64,000 nt of DNA from NCBI GenBank assembly GCA_025677815.1, contig JAIXMP010000020.1, positions 310,001-374,000 on the forward strand, written 5' to 3'. The translations under genes and the position numbers were made by a program. This document shows, in pieces, positions 11,527 through 23,634 of the stretch (position 1 is the first letter of the stretch; every line of letters begins with the position of its first letter). The stretch is from Phascolomyces articulosus. Its lineage: Eukaryota; Mucoromycota; Mucoromycetes; Mucorales; Lichtheimiaceae. The notes below the pieces were generated by a model, which was not told where the DNA came from, made no database searches, and was given only the letters and a program-made list of their open reading frames with translations.

Positions 11527-14297
11527 ATGGCTGCCCTTCAACCGATCAACCTTAGAATCAACTATGACGAAGACAAAGGTTAATCTCAATAATCAATAAA
11601 AGGATTTTTATTTGACATGACATTAACTCCATGTATTCATTGTTTTTTTAGATGCTTTGACTTCTTTTATTCAAGAGTTCAAGTCAAGTGAAGTCATGGT
11701 TGATACCGATGAAACTGGACCCAAGTATATGAACATTTTGGTAAAATAGAATAAATAATTTTTTATATAAAGTATCATATCGATGCTATGGTATTCATTT
11801 TGGAATTATTTCTATTAGCAACGAGTAGTCAATCGTGAAGAAACTGTCATTACTATTGAACTTGACGATCTTGCCTCTGTAAGTTTAAATTGTTGTAAGA
11901 ACGAAAAAAAAACTTTATATTAACTCTGGGAAAAAAATAAAAACTTCTCTTTTTTATCATTAGTTTGAAGATTCGACAGATCGTACTGTTTCTCATATCC
12001 GTCGTAACACCAAACGCTACATTGGTTTGCTCTGTGAAGTCATTGACTCATTATGTGCAGGTTTGACACCCCAAAACGGTGAAATTGGTTATAAGGATAG
12101 TGTTCTTGATGTGATTATTGATCAGCGACGCGTTCGTGACCAAACTCGCGCTGGAGAATCCACTGATGTTTTCCCACCAGCTTTAACGCGAAGATAGTAC
12201 GTGTTTTTTTTTATTTTCTTTTGCCATCATATTTTGTTTTGACTTATTCACCCAGTAAACACTCGTATATATAACATAGTGAAGTATTCATTAAGCCCTT
12301 GTCTACAGATGAAGCTTTATCTGTTCGTCAAATTGGTGGTGCATCACTTGGTCAACTTGTCACTGTACGTGGTATCGTTACTCGTGTTTCGGATGTCAAG
12401 CCATTCTTGCAAGTCAACACTTACAGTTGTGATACTTGTGGTTCTGAAATTTTCCAAGAGATTAAGCAACGTCAATTTACTCCTCTTACCGAATGTCCTT
12501 CTGATGAATGTCGTAGCAACAATGTGAAGGGTCGTTTGTACATGATGACAAGAGCATGTAAATTCTTGGCTTTCCAAGAAGTCAAACTTCAAGAACTTGT
12601 AATGTATCAAATTGGATTGGAAAAAGAAAAGTCAAAATGAACGTGGGAGAGAGAGATAAGAACAAGGATATGCTTTGTGAAATAGCAAAATAACTGGTTT
12701 CATTAATAAGAGGTATGTGTATATGTGATTTTAGGCCGATCAAGTTCCCGTTGGTCATATTCCTCGAACAATGACAGTTCATATGTATGGTGCTATGTGC
12801 CGACAACTTTCACCTGGTGATGTTTGTCACACGTCCGGTATTTTCTTACCAATGCCTTATACTGGCTTCCAAGCTCTTCGTGCTGGTTTGTTGACAGATA
12901 CTTATATGGAAGTTCAACATGTCTATCGCTTAAAGAAACAATACGATCAAATTGAATTGACAACTGAGGATGCTCAAAAGATCCAAGAATTACAGAACGA
13001 TCCCAATATTTATGAAAAACTTTCTCGCAGTATTGCTCCCGAAATTTACGGTCACGAAGATGTGAAAAAAACTCTTCTTTTGCTTTTGGTTGGTGGTGTA
13101 TCTAAGGTAGTGGGTGATGGTATGAAGATTCGTGGTGATATCAATATCTGTTTGATGGGTGATCCTGGTGTGGCCAAATCTCAGCTTTTGAAGTTTATTG
13201 CCAAGGTTGCTCCTCGAGGTGTTTATACTACTGGTAGAGGTAGTTCCGGTGTTGGTTTAACAGCTGCTGTTATGAGAGATCCTGTCACGGATGAAATGGT
13301 TCTTGGTAAAATTTTGTTCTGTATATTTTTTTATAACTGTATATGTGGTAGGAAAAAAATATGAAATTGACATTTTTTCTGGGTATATTCGAACAATCAA
13401 ATAGAGGGTGGTGCTCTTGTTCTTGCAGATAATGGCATTTGCTGTATTGATGAATTTGATAAGATGGATGAATCTGATCGAACTGCCATTCACGAAGTGA
13501 TGGAACAGCAAACAATCAGCATTTCCAAGGCTGGTATCAACACGACATTGAACGCTCGTTCTTCTATTCTCGCCGCTGCCAATCCTTTGTACGGCCGATA
13601 CAACCCACGACTTTCCCCAACACACAACATTAACCTTCCTGCAGCATTATTGTCCAGATTCGATATTTTGTACCTTATTCTCGATAAGCCCTCTGACGAT
13701 CTCGATCGATTACTTGCAGAGCACGTTACTTATGTCCATACTCACAACAAGCACCCTGAATTGGACTTTGAAGCACTTGATCCAAATGTAATTAGACATT
13801 ATGTTGCTCAAGCACGTCAAAAGAGACCAGTTGTAACCCGAGAAGTATCCGAATACATTACAGGAGCTTACGTACAGCTTCGACGCCAATACAAATTGGA
13901 TGAAGAAAAGCAACAACAATTCACATATGCATCTGCACGTACACTTCTTGGTATTATTCGTATGGCTCAAGCTTTGGCTCGTATTCGTCTCTCAGATGTT
14001 GTAGAAAGCCAAGATGTTGATGAAGCATTACGTCTTATTGATGTCTCCAAGGCGTCCTTGTTTGATAGCCAAACAGGTGACAGAGCTCAAGACCGAACAC
14101 CTTCCACTGGTATTTTATCGGTTGTTCGAAGTTTGCGTGAAGTATATGGTCAACAAATGGATATGTCCATCGTACGTGAACGCGCTTTGGCACGTGGATA
14201 CACGGAAGCTCAAATCAGTGATGCTATTCGAGAATACACTGATCTTAACGTATGGCAAGTCAATGCCACTGGCACTAGATTGACAACTGTAGAGTAA
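11527..14297 (+). CDS. MCM5: DNA replication licensing factor MCM5
   Basis: Seven exons, 11527..11578, 11652..11740, 11819..11878, 11964..12196, 12280..12598, 12735..13305 and 13405..14297, give 738 aa, the usual size for Mcm5. Seen: the zinc-binding segment CDTCGSE...CPSDEC, the OB-fold piece [32 protein letters not shown], Walker [14 protein letters not shown], sensor/hairpin region [13 protein letters not shown], Walker [10 protein letters not shown], and the arginine-finger motif SRFDIL. The C-terminal winged-helix segment runs to the stop. It is one of six subunits of the MCM2-7 helicase loaded at origins in G1 and activated in S phase in the nucleus. The N-terminus is slightly short ([17 protein letters not shown]), but the first exon is clean and in phase. 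Confidence 0.97.
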
Positions 14298-14587
14298 TGA
14301 AACAAAATAAATTGGAGGAAGGGCTTTATACATATATATATATACATACATCGACGAACACAGCCAGTAACTTCTTTTCCTTTCCATCCAATGAACTTTA
14401 TTTTACATACTATTTCTTTCATACACACCCACTCTCTCTCTTTATCTTACATACACATTCACAACACTAACTAACTCTATCTTTCTATTCCTTTTTTTGT
14501 TTGTTTGCATTTATCTCTCTCTCTCTCTTTTTCTTTCACTTTTTATTAATAATATAAAAACTTCATCCTTTGTTTTATTTTATAATT

Positions 14588-16289
14588 CTATTCTTGTGCC
14601 TGAATGGCATCTACACTTTTATCAATGGTATCTGGGTCTAATTTTGTTCCATTAGGTCTTGGATCATGAGCTTCAAACATAGCAACTACAAATTCAGCGA
14701 GTGGCTTAACAATCCACCGAGTAGGCTGACGGATATGTTCAAACCATCCAATATGGCCACCATAATCCGTGGTAGCTAAAACGACATAAGGATTGATTTT
14801 GGCTTCATCGTATGGGATCGATTCTGCTGGAGAAATAGGATCATCCAAGGCATTAAAGCATAATAATGGCACTCTCACATGTTCAATAAATCGACATGAG
14901 CTTGCATCACGATAATAGTTATTGACTGTTGTATAGCCAAATACTTTTCGTGTGCATGCATCATCGAATTCACGAATAGTGGTTGAGGACATGACATCAT
15001 CCACACTTAAATCCTTATTTTTGGCAAGCATCTCCGTGTGTCTATTTCCAGACAAAAACATAAAGTTAATCACCGCCCTATTATCTCGATAAAAAAAACC
15101 CAAAAATAACTTTATATACCTGCTAAAAGCACGTTTAAGATTACCAGCCATGGTTCCGGAATAAATCTTTCTAACGAAATAATTACGATCTAAAGCATAC
15201 GAAGAACTGTAGATACAATGAATAATTCAGTTAAAATTGCTATATTCCCCTTTTTTTGGGGTTCTTTGATAAAATTTATGTTACAATTTACTTCACAAAA
15301 TCAAACGGATTTGCCACTGAAATAGCAGCCTTAAATGGAGTCTTATCACCTTCTTCGCCCAAGTACTACAATGGGACAATATATAAAAATAACACTTATC
15401 AGTTATATCACTATATATCTAATCAGTAATCCCGCCTTTCCTTCTCTCTCTCACGTATCAACTAGTACAACACAATATCCACAGATCCCAAAAAATAAAT
15501 ACCTTGACCAAAATATTTGATCCGAGTGAATAACCTATACCGATCAAAGGAGTACCTTCTGGCAATATCTTTTGAATATGTTCCAATACACGACGTAAAT
15601 CGTCAGTGTAAGCACCATTAAAAAGCTGTGGTGTAGTCAATTCAGTATTACCACACCCTCTTGCGTTAAATACAATACCACGATAGTTGAAAGGAGGTCG
15701 AGTTACCTAAAAATCAAATTTTTAATCACATTATCGGCAATCAGCATAAATTGTTTCCGGCTCTTTTTTACTATAAATGGGCATTACCACTTCCAAAAGA
15801 CCTCGAATATAAGACTCATGGCTACCACCCGTTAAACCATGTAAACAAACTAAAGTAGGTGTGTTATCAATTGGTTTTTGCGCAAGGGGTGGGCACCAAT
15901 CGAGTGACACTTGGCCTCCATCGGGTAAATCCAACATTTGTCTACATTGACAGTATTTTTTATACAAATGTCAAAAAAAGAAAACTTTCAGTTACCATAG
16001 TAACCAAATAAAATAGACAGCTTCTTTTTTCGGACTGATCATTGAACAAAAAATTTTACCTTTCATAACAAACGTCATTCAAAGTTGGAGCACCATTATA
16101 AAAGGCTGCATAACCCGTTTGAAGGTGACCGTTAAATAAATAAGGAGTTGGTGAAAAGTAGGCTTTAGGACCCACAATGGAAGGGCATTTCTCAGCAATA
16201 TAATCTGTCAATCGTACTGATTTCTTGTTTCCATTTTTTAATGGAATGGACACAGGTGATGGATGGTGAAATAACTTGACTGTTGACAT
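14588..16289 (-). CDS. Alpha/beta hydrolase, ABHD1/3 - Eht1/Eeb1 - YheT family
   Basis: Read on the minus strand in six exons, 16289..16060, 15941..15788, 15706..15503, 15365..15292, 15206..15120 and 15041..14588: 400 aa. N-terminal markers include PYLFNGHLQTGYAAFYNGAP and LDLPDGGQVSLDW. The oxyanion region is VCLHGLTGGSHESY, the nucleophile elbow GIGYSLGSN (Ser), the acid is in FNALDDPISP, and the histidine is in YGGHIGWFE, so the whole catalytic triad is present. NARGCGNTELTTPQLFNGAY is a signature of this family. Yeast relatives make or hydrolyse medium-chain ethyl esters on lipid droplets; animal ABHD1/3 act on phospholipids. The exact substrate is unknown. It converges with MCM5: the two stops are about 290 bases apart, so 3' UTRs probably overlap. 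Confidence 0.9.
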
Positions 16290-18282
16290 TTTCTTTTGGT
16301 TGCAGAAAGGAAAATGAAGTAGAAGAAAAGAGATAAGAAAAATAAATAATAAACACAAGCCAGATAAGTTATTATATAAGATAAATCGTGTGCTTGACTT
16401 CTGTTTCTATTCAAGGAAAAACACTTGTGCCGAGTTTCCCGAAAACAAGGTACAACAACAACGAATGGCAGACGGAGCATTACAAACCATATTTTCTATT
16501 TTGAAAGGTTTCACAATTTGTAATTCGCCACATTCTTTCAATTTGGTAGTGTACTCCTTTCTTGTATTAGCAACGACAGCTGAATGTTCCAGGGACTATT
16601 TTTTTCAAATCCACTACCATTTATCCTGATTTTTTTTGTTATTATTACTAGTATATATCATTACAATGTAACATTGTATGAACATGATCATTTGTAACAG
16701 AGAATATGGCTTATTAATTTGTAAAACACGCGATATCTGTGAAATTTATAATAATGATTATAGCGCATGCAATAACGATAGTACATTTACATATAACAAT
16801 AAAAGTAGTACAATTAAAAATGACCTTATAGTATATTATATTACAACAAGCTATTGTTCAATCGCTCAACCACCATTGATGGGTAATAATATTCTATGCT
16901 GACTAACAAAGAAAGATATTCTTTACGTTTGTTGGGCAACTGTAACTTTTGACATATGATAATATATTATATAAGCTCCATGTTAAACTTCTTTTTTGAC
17001 GCTGCGTTGGCATATATTTATGATAACTAGACTGGCATCACATTTCTGTGCACATAGTAGTAGAGGCGCATATCATATAATAATTTACAATCTTTATTAT
17101 AAAAAGATGTACATATATTGGTGATTCACTTCAACTTAAAAGTGTTTCAGGTTGTACACCATATATTAGATGAAGCTATAATTCCTCTCAATTTTTTTTT
17201 AAATACAGTATACTTTCATGATTCATTTAATATTTTATAGATAAATAAACATCCATATATAACAGTCAATCCTTTTTTTTTTTTTTTTGAAAATGAGATC
17301 ATTCCTTAATAAATTGCTTGTGGTACTTCATATTTTTGAAAATATAAGTACGTGTATAAATAGAATAAGTACACTTTGTAATTTAGTATTTTTTTTTTCA
17401 TGACGATTAAGTTGTCATATTCTCATCTAGCAAGTAAAGCTAAAATATTTATGTTATTTTTACTGAACCAATTCAAACTCGTCGATCCCGATGGATGTAA
17501 ATAATAACAACATCGACGACATAAATATTTATAACATATACATTGTTCATCACCATTCAACAAACAAGTTTATAAATTTTGGAATACTAATGATGACGTT
17601 TCAGTGATTTTTTGTTTATAAAAAGAAGGATTCATTTAAACACCTGCATCGCTCTTATTTACTGATGGTGAGGATAATATACACTCCATGAGCATCGTAT
17701 TTAATATAATATATTTGACGTAACATTTTATTATGCTCTATTCAGATATGAATTATTTTCATCTGGGAACTTCTTTAAAAGTATAAAAATAGCGAAATGT
17801 TAATTTCTTTGTTTTAACATTTGACTGTGTATGAACCACTTGGCATTATTGTGTAGAAAATTATTCACTCCGAATTAATATTACTATACTTCCTAATACG
17901 ACCTGTAGCCATTAGTCGATGTTACTGAAAGTAAACGTTAATTATACTAGTCTATATATTGAAAAAATACAATTACAATAGCATTACAATAATAATAATA
18001 ATAATAACTATTGACTATTACTACTAAGTCCATGCCAACAGCTGTTGAATTATGAATAGAAACTTTGCTCAGCAGGAGTGAAAAAAAGGAACAAAAAAAA
18101 AAAATATGCCAAGAAAGGAGAGGTCCTTGCATCTGTGTAACTGTTTAAATCCAAAATAAAAGTTATCCGAATAGCCTCTTTTTGTTTCTTCTCTTTTTGG
18201 TTATTTTTTTTTTGTTTTTTCGATTGTTTTTTACTTGCTTTTTCTTTTTTCTTCTTTACTCGCTTTCTTATCTTTTAACGGA
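16290..18282. other. 2 kb divergent intergenic region, no supported gene
   Basis: Lies between the hydrolase start (minus) and the TMEM184-like start (plus), so it should hold both promoters. It is very A+T rich with poly-T runs. The T/C-rich 100 bases before 18283 look like a 5' UTR. No frame has convincing composition or splice partners. Confidence 0.6.
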
Positions 18283-18754
18283 ATGGATAATAGCAATAAC
18301 AGTACTGTAATAGAAGAAGATACTTGTCCAAGTCCTGGAGGACTTAAGAGTGCCTATGGTTTGTACGTTCTATCATTTTGTTCTTTTTTATTTTTCTCAA
18401 GTTTCTATTGATCGTAACTTGATTTGGATAATTTACCTAAAAAAAATCATAAAAACTACATAAAACAGTACTCCAGGTTTCAAGTTTCATGATCTGATCG
18501 CACACCCAAGGTAAAATAATAAGATACCGGATAACACTATCATATTTTATACTTATATATATTTATAACAGTCAAAACTGGCATCTTTGGGGCTGGCTTG
18601 TCTGCTTAGTATTGTTAGCCATCACTTGGATTGTCGCTCTAGTTACCATCGTACGACACATTCGGAATTATTAGTGAGTAGAAATGTGACATTTTGATTT
18701 TTCTAATGGAATAGAAATTAATGAAACTTTTTTTCCCACCTCCATCGACAACAA

Positions 18755-18788
<34 letters not shown>

Positions 18789-20333
18789 GTGACCCGACGA
18801 TTCAGCGACATAAATTACGGGTCTTGCTTTACCCACCCGTTTACGCCACACTGTAAGCCATAAACAACTTGCGGGGTCTAGTTAGTGCTCATGTGTGAAA
18901 TCTTGGCTCACAAAAAAGAAAACGTACAAAACTTTATATCACAGGGCCTGGTTTTCATACTTACGATATGATTACAGCACCACGATTATGTTTTTTGCGA
19001 CTTTATTTGAAGCACTTGCTATTTATAATTTATTTACTTGCTTAGAAGCTTATTTACAACCTTATCGAGATGAAGCTGAAGGAACAAAAGAACCAGTTCA
19101 TACCAAAGTTTTTGGCCTTTTTAATGTTAACTTGTGAGTAATTATAATAATAATAGCACATTGTTGAAACAATAATTTTTAGTGTATTAATATGAAATGA
19201 ATACATCATCTAGAAAATCTAAATTTGGCTTCCACTTTCGCACAATTATTACAATTATGGTCCTGCAATATCCGGTGTGGTAAAGTCTCCTTATTTTCTT
19301 TATTAGATTATCAATTTTTTCGATATATTTATTACTGCCAATATTACTAACGTGGATATGTTTATTTAGGGCAATTGCTGATGCTTTAATATCTATTATT
19401 ACTTCTGTGAAAGGATATTACTGTGGTGAATCTTATAGTTTCCAAGGAGGTTAGTACGACAAATCATTTTTATGAAATAAAATAACTGTTATGTTTACTG
19501 CTATTATGCGAATTAACGCGTGATTTTTTGTTACTATCAGCTTATGTCTATCTTACAATTATCAACTTTATCTTATTGTCGCTCATTTTGAGTGCCTTAT
19601 TCACTTACTTGGCTGTATTTCATAATGAATGGAAACGTGGACAAATTAGTGCACACGGAATGTTTTGGTGTGGTAAGTCTATCTTTCTCTTTTGTATGTT
19701 TACCTAACAACATTATCAAGCGACAGAAAAGAAATAAAGATCTAACAATAACAACAACAAAACATCCATATTTTTATTATTGTAGTCAAAGGCCCTGTCA
19801 TGGCAATTTTTTACTTCGGCGACATTTTGTTGAGTATTCTCAAAACTTGCAATGTCATCAAAGGAACCGATGGAACACAGTCAAGTGACGGATTAGCATG
19901 GCCAGCTTCGGCTGTCAAGAATGGTCTTTATGTAATTATTATCTGCGCAACCATGACCGTTGCTTCAATTTTGATGCTTAGATTCTTTGGACCCCAAGAC
20001 CAAATCCGTAACAAGGGAAGTAAACAACGCATTACTGGATGGAAGGCATTTGTGGACGCCTATATTACCTATATACCCGAATTTTTCAGAAACATTTTGT
20101 GCTGTGGTATCGATTCTTACCGTTTGGCACGAAAACGTGCAGAGCTTCGAAAACGTAAGAAGGATGGATTGTATACTGCAGATAATAGTAGTGCAAATGC
20201 ATTGTCAGCTAACGTCGACAATAATAAGGTACCACCCCTTGATAATAGTTATCCTATGGGTGAAGTGCAACAACCATCGCGATTGAATACGACTTTCAAC
20301 GGTGGATATACACCTGTTAACGCACAACATTAA
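18283..20333 (+). CDS. TMEM184 / organic-solute-transporter-alpha (OSTa) family membrane protein
   Basis: Nine exons, 18283..18362, 18469..18510, 18572..18673, 18790..18852, 18945..19133, 19214..19279, 19370..19449, 19541..19672 and 19786..20333, give 433 aa. The donor of exon 1 is GTACGT at 18363; the nearer GTTTGT at 18359 would not keep phase. Six or seven membrane helices are visible, starting with WGWLVCLVLLAITWIVALV. The family signature is strong: RHKLRVLLYPPVYA, FFATLFEALAIYNLFTCLEA, KFGFHFRTIITIMVLQYPVW, GYYCGESYSFQGAYVYLTII and FNEWK-like FHNEWKRGQ. The cytosolic tail is basic, then Asn/Pro-rich. Fungal homologues are vacuolar or plasma-membrane proteins of little-known function; animal OSTa transports steroid conjugates. 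Substrate is not predictable here. Confidence 0.9.
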
Positions 20334-21404
20334 TTCAATGCCATCAATCATGTATTACTACCAATCAAATTGCGATATTTATGTGTAATTATTATATATT
20401 ATTATTACTATCAGTTCATTTTATTTTATTTTTGAAGAAAAATAAAAAATATCATTTAAAAGTATCTTTAATAAATTTAAATCGTAATCTCCATCTGTTT
20501 AAAATCTACTATACTACATCCAAAGAATTGAATTCAATAAATAATAGGCTACTACTATAACAAGCTATACTCTGGTATTTACCATGGAAATCCGACATGT
20601 GTATCTATAGAATTTATTCAACGCTTGTACTTTTATTATACATCCTAGCTAGTATAGTTAGGTATCAAAATTTGCATTAATTCATTAACCACATGACTAC
20701 TTTCCAGCGAACTCTTCTCTCTGAAGGATATTCTCTATGGTCATTGAGGTAATGTGGTCGTTTTCTTTAAGTGAATCATTCGAATTTTCTAATATAAATA
20801 ATTTTTGATTGATTCTACTTGACCTCAACTATCAAGGTCAAGATAAATGGTACTCTCAAAAAATAAACGTATTTCTTACCATCAAAATAAATTTAGTACC
20901 CTAAAGGATTTATATATATCACATAATGTAACCAGTCAAAAACGAATTATCATGCTCGGATTGTATGTGTTTGAAAAGTTTTAACCTGTAACTATATTTA
21001 ACATTGTATTTTTTTATAAGGGCAAGAGTATACTATTTTGATAAGTTAATGGTAGATCAATAATAATAGCCGATATATTAGTTGTCAATATAAATTTACA
21101 AAAAGAAAAAAAAGGCCAAATTTTTCTACTATAGAATACGTATTTCTCAATGATGTAGTTACCTTCAACATATTTGGCTAGCTCGATCGGTTTGAATATA
21201 ATGTCTTCTTCTTTACTAAACCACAGGAGTTTTCTAATATCGTTAATGTATAGATAATTGTGATAACAATTTGGTATCAGCATGATGAAATATATCTTCT
21301 TTTTCTCAATTATTTGTATATATATAACCATAAATTCTTTTAACCAGCAAAAAACACACCATTAAGTCGTAAGAGATGACCAGAAGGCGATTTCAAAATT
21401 TATT
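20334..21404. other. intergenic, possibly 3' remains of the decayed zinc-finger locus
   Basis: A+T-rich spacer. A minus-strand open frame at 21014-21331 has mixed amino-acid composition but no recognisable finger or module, and could be a further degraded 3' exon of the locus at 21405-23460. I do not support it as a gene. Confidence 0.4.
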
Positions 21405-23460
21405 AAGACTTTTCTTCTTTAACAAATTTGGGATATTTTGACCATCTAGTTTACGCATATGGATATAAATATCATATTTGATTTTGCATCTTGTATGACA
21501 ACATGTATATAGGTAGTAGTAATAGGCTTTTTTTTGTGTTTTATCAAATTCAGTAATCATGGTCCGTACAAAAAAAATAGGAATAAGCATCCAGCTTATT
21601 TCAATATTTACATGTTGCTATAGCTGTCATATTGTCCTTTTGTATCACAGGATTACCATCTTGTATTAGTATTTTATCACAATGTTTCAGTAAATTTCTT
21701 GAAGAGCTTTGTTCTAGATTATAAATATTTGTCAAGATAAAATGTGGGGATCAGTGATGGCTGAATGTTTTGCTGTAAAATATGGAGTACATAGTCGCCA
21801 CCATTCTCTATAATCATATTAAATATTTTTCCTTAATAATATATACCTAAATCAACTACTTGTCCAGTATAAGTTCCAAAGCTATTCGAGGGTGGGAAAA
21901 AGTCTGGAGAGTTATGGCACTTTCTTATGTGTCGATAGAGATATTCCTTCGTCTCACTTGAGAAGCCGCACCCATTCTTGATAAGAGCAATAATTGGATT
22001 GTCCTGAATATTTGTTTTAGGATGAAAAAAAAAAATGAGAAAAATTATAATAATTAACTATGCCACTACATCATGGAACAAAACAAGAAACCTTTTAGCT
22101 GTTGCATTGTTACAGGTTTCGAAGGAGAAGATTCACCAAAAAACAATCTTTGACGTTTAGAAGAGTCTGCTTCTCCATGTATAACTACTTTTAAATTAAA
22201 AAGTAAAAGTATCGAGACAAAGTATTAAACAAAGAAAAAGCAATTTCGTGATATATATTGTATAAACCAATTTATATATCACTTTCTTTGGTGTTATTAG
22301 AAAGAAGCAAAATTATGTGCCAATCGTCTGTTAATATTACCAATTAGTCTTCTTGTCACTTTTTTTTATGTTCTCACCATTTACTACTACTACTTCTGGT
22401 ATACTTTTGCCTGTGGAAGCCTTGTAAGGAATCGATAATTTTGAACATTCTTTGTTTTACGCTTTTATATTTAAAACTACATGTTGGTATATTGTGAGAT
22501 GGATACCATCCTTCTCTTCCTTGTTTGACGATTGTAGCTTAAAAACCCCACTTTTCATTGGGGCAGTAGTTTCTTTATTATAAAATATTATTTTCATGGA
22601 TTACATACTCTATTTATATCCTTCATTTATTTTATTATTGTTATATTGCTGTAATAGTGGTATTTTATTATATATACTACCTTGCAGGTCGCTGTTGACG
22701 CTCTCTAATTATCGGTTGATTTTGATGATGATAATGATCTGCTGATGAAATGACATCTGATATCATTGTAGATGTTCCTGATTCGTTTCTTTTGGTGTTA
22801 CTACTTTCTTTCTTGACGCCACGGCCGCTTCTCTTGATATTATTGCCGCTTCTCTTGTTGAAAGTGCTGCTTCCTTTGATATCACTGCCACCTCCCTTGA
22901 TCCTAGAGCAATCACCCTTGATGTCATGGCTAACTCCTTATCTCCATTGCCATTTCTCTCAATTCTATATCAGCTTCCCTTGGTAATATTTCCATGTCAT
23001 TTAGATCAACAGATATTTTCTTTTGTGTCGTTTCTGTAATTGCCTTTAGATCATTTTGTTCTCCAAGACAAGAAGAGTATTCCAGTTTGATGTTTTTGGC
23101 TCTGTCTAAGTATTCACATCTATTTAAAACACCTTATTACTAGTATAACAAACTGCACTACTCTTTCTTTTTTCTGGAGTATATGTACCATTCCCCCAAA
23201 CTTTTGAGGGTTTTGATATTGTCATTGACACCAAGATATGACCATGTCAAAATAAAAAAGTTTTAATTATTATCTTTAAAAAACAACTGATGACTACTAT
23301 TGTGCATCACCGATTCGGATTTGAAAATCATATTCTGATCAAGTTGATCATTGGAACCAGTGTTTGGTCTTTTTCTTGACAAGTTTTCTGCGTGTAAAGA
23401 CATAGGTTGGAATTTAAAAAAAACGTGAAAAAGATGTAACAACAAGAAAGAGGAATCCAT
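21405..23460 (-). pseudogene. Decayed multi-exon C2H2 zinc-finger gene, paralogue of the 55586-57692 gene
   Basis: Several exon-like minus-strand pieces lie between the ATG at 23460 and about 21405. 23460..~23270 is open (HAENLSRKRPNTGSNDQLDQ). Around 22950-22690 is a repetitive Ser/Lys/Gly/Arg-rich stretch, then ISSADHYHHQNQPIIRERQQ. An exon ending at 22092 encodes SSKRQRLFFGESSPSKPV. The exon 22003..21847 encodes a finger: YCSYQE, a frame break, then CGFSSETKEYLYRHIRKCH, ending TGQVVDL. The exon 21713..21657 encodes EQSSSRNLLKHCDKILIQD. A second finger-like piece, YTCCHTRC...YIHMRK, lies in 21560-21405. Frames do not join cleanly: removing 4 bases at the finger break restores both the Cys spacing and the exit phase. 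I infer a relic of the same family as the plus-strand gene at 55.6 kb. Upstream exon borders are unresolved. Confidence 0.45.
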
Positions 23461-23634
23461 GTTTCATGCCAACAAGTCCAATGACATTTTGTGTTACACT
23501 AATGCATCTAGCATATTTATTTATTATTGAATAAAGGATAGAGAGAAAGAGAAAGAGAGAGAGAGCTTTGAGGTAATAGTACTATGATTATTATGACAAT
23601 GAATTAAGAAAAGTGGGAAATGGTGGAAAGAGGA

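Noticed and set aside
21770..21807. Minus-strand exon starting ENGGDYVLHILQQN
   Set aside because: It lies within the 130-base stretch between the finger exon donor (21846) and the SRNLL exon acceptor (21714), so it is more simply intron.
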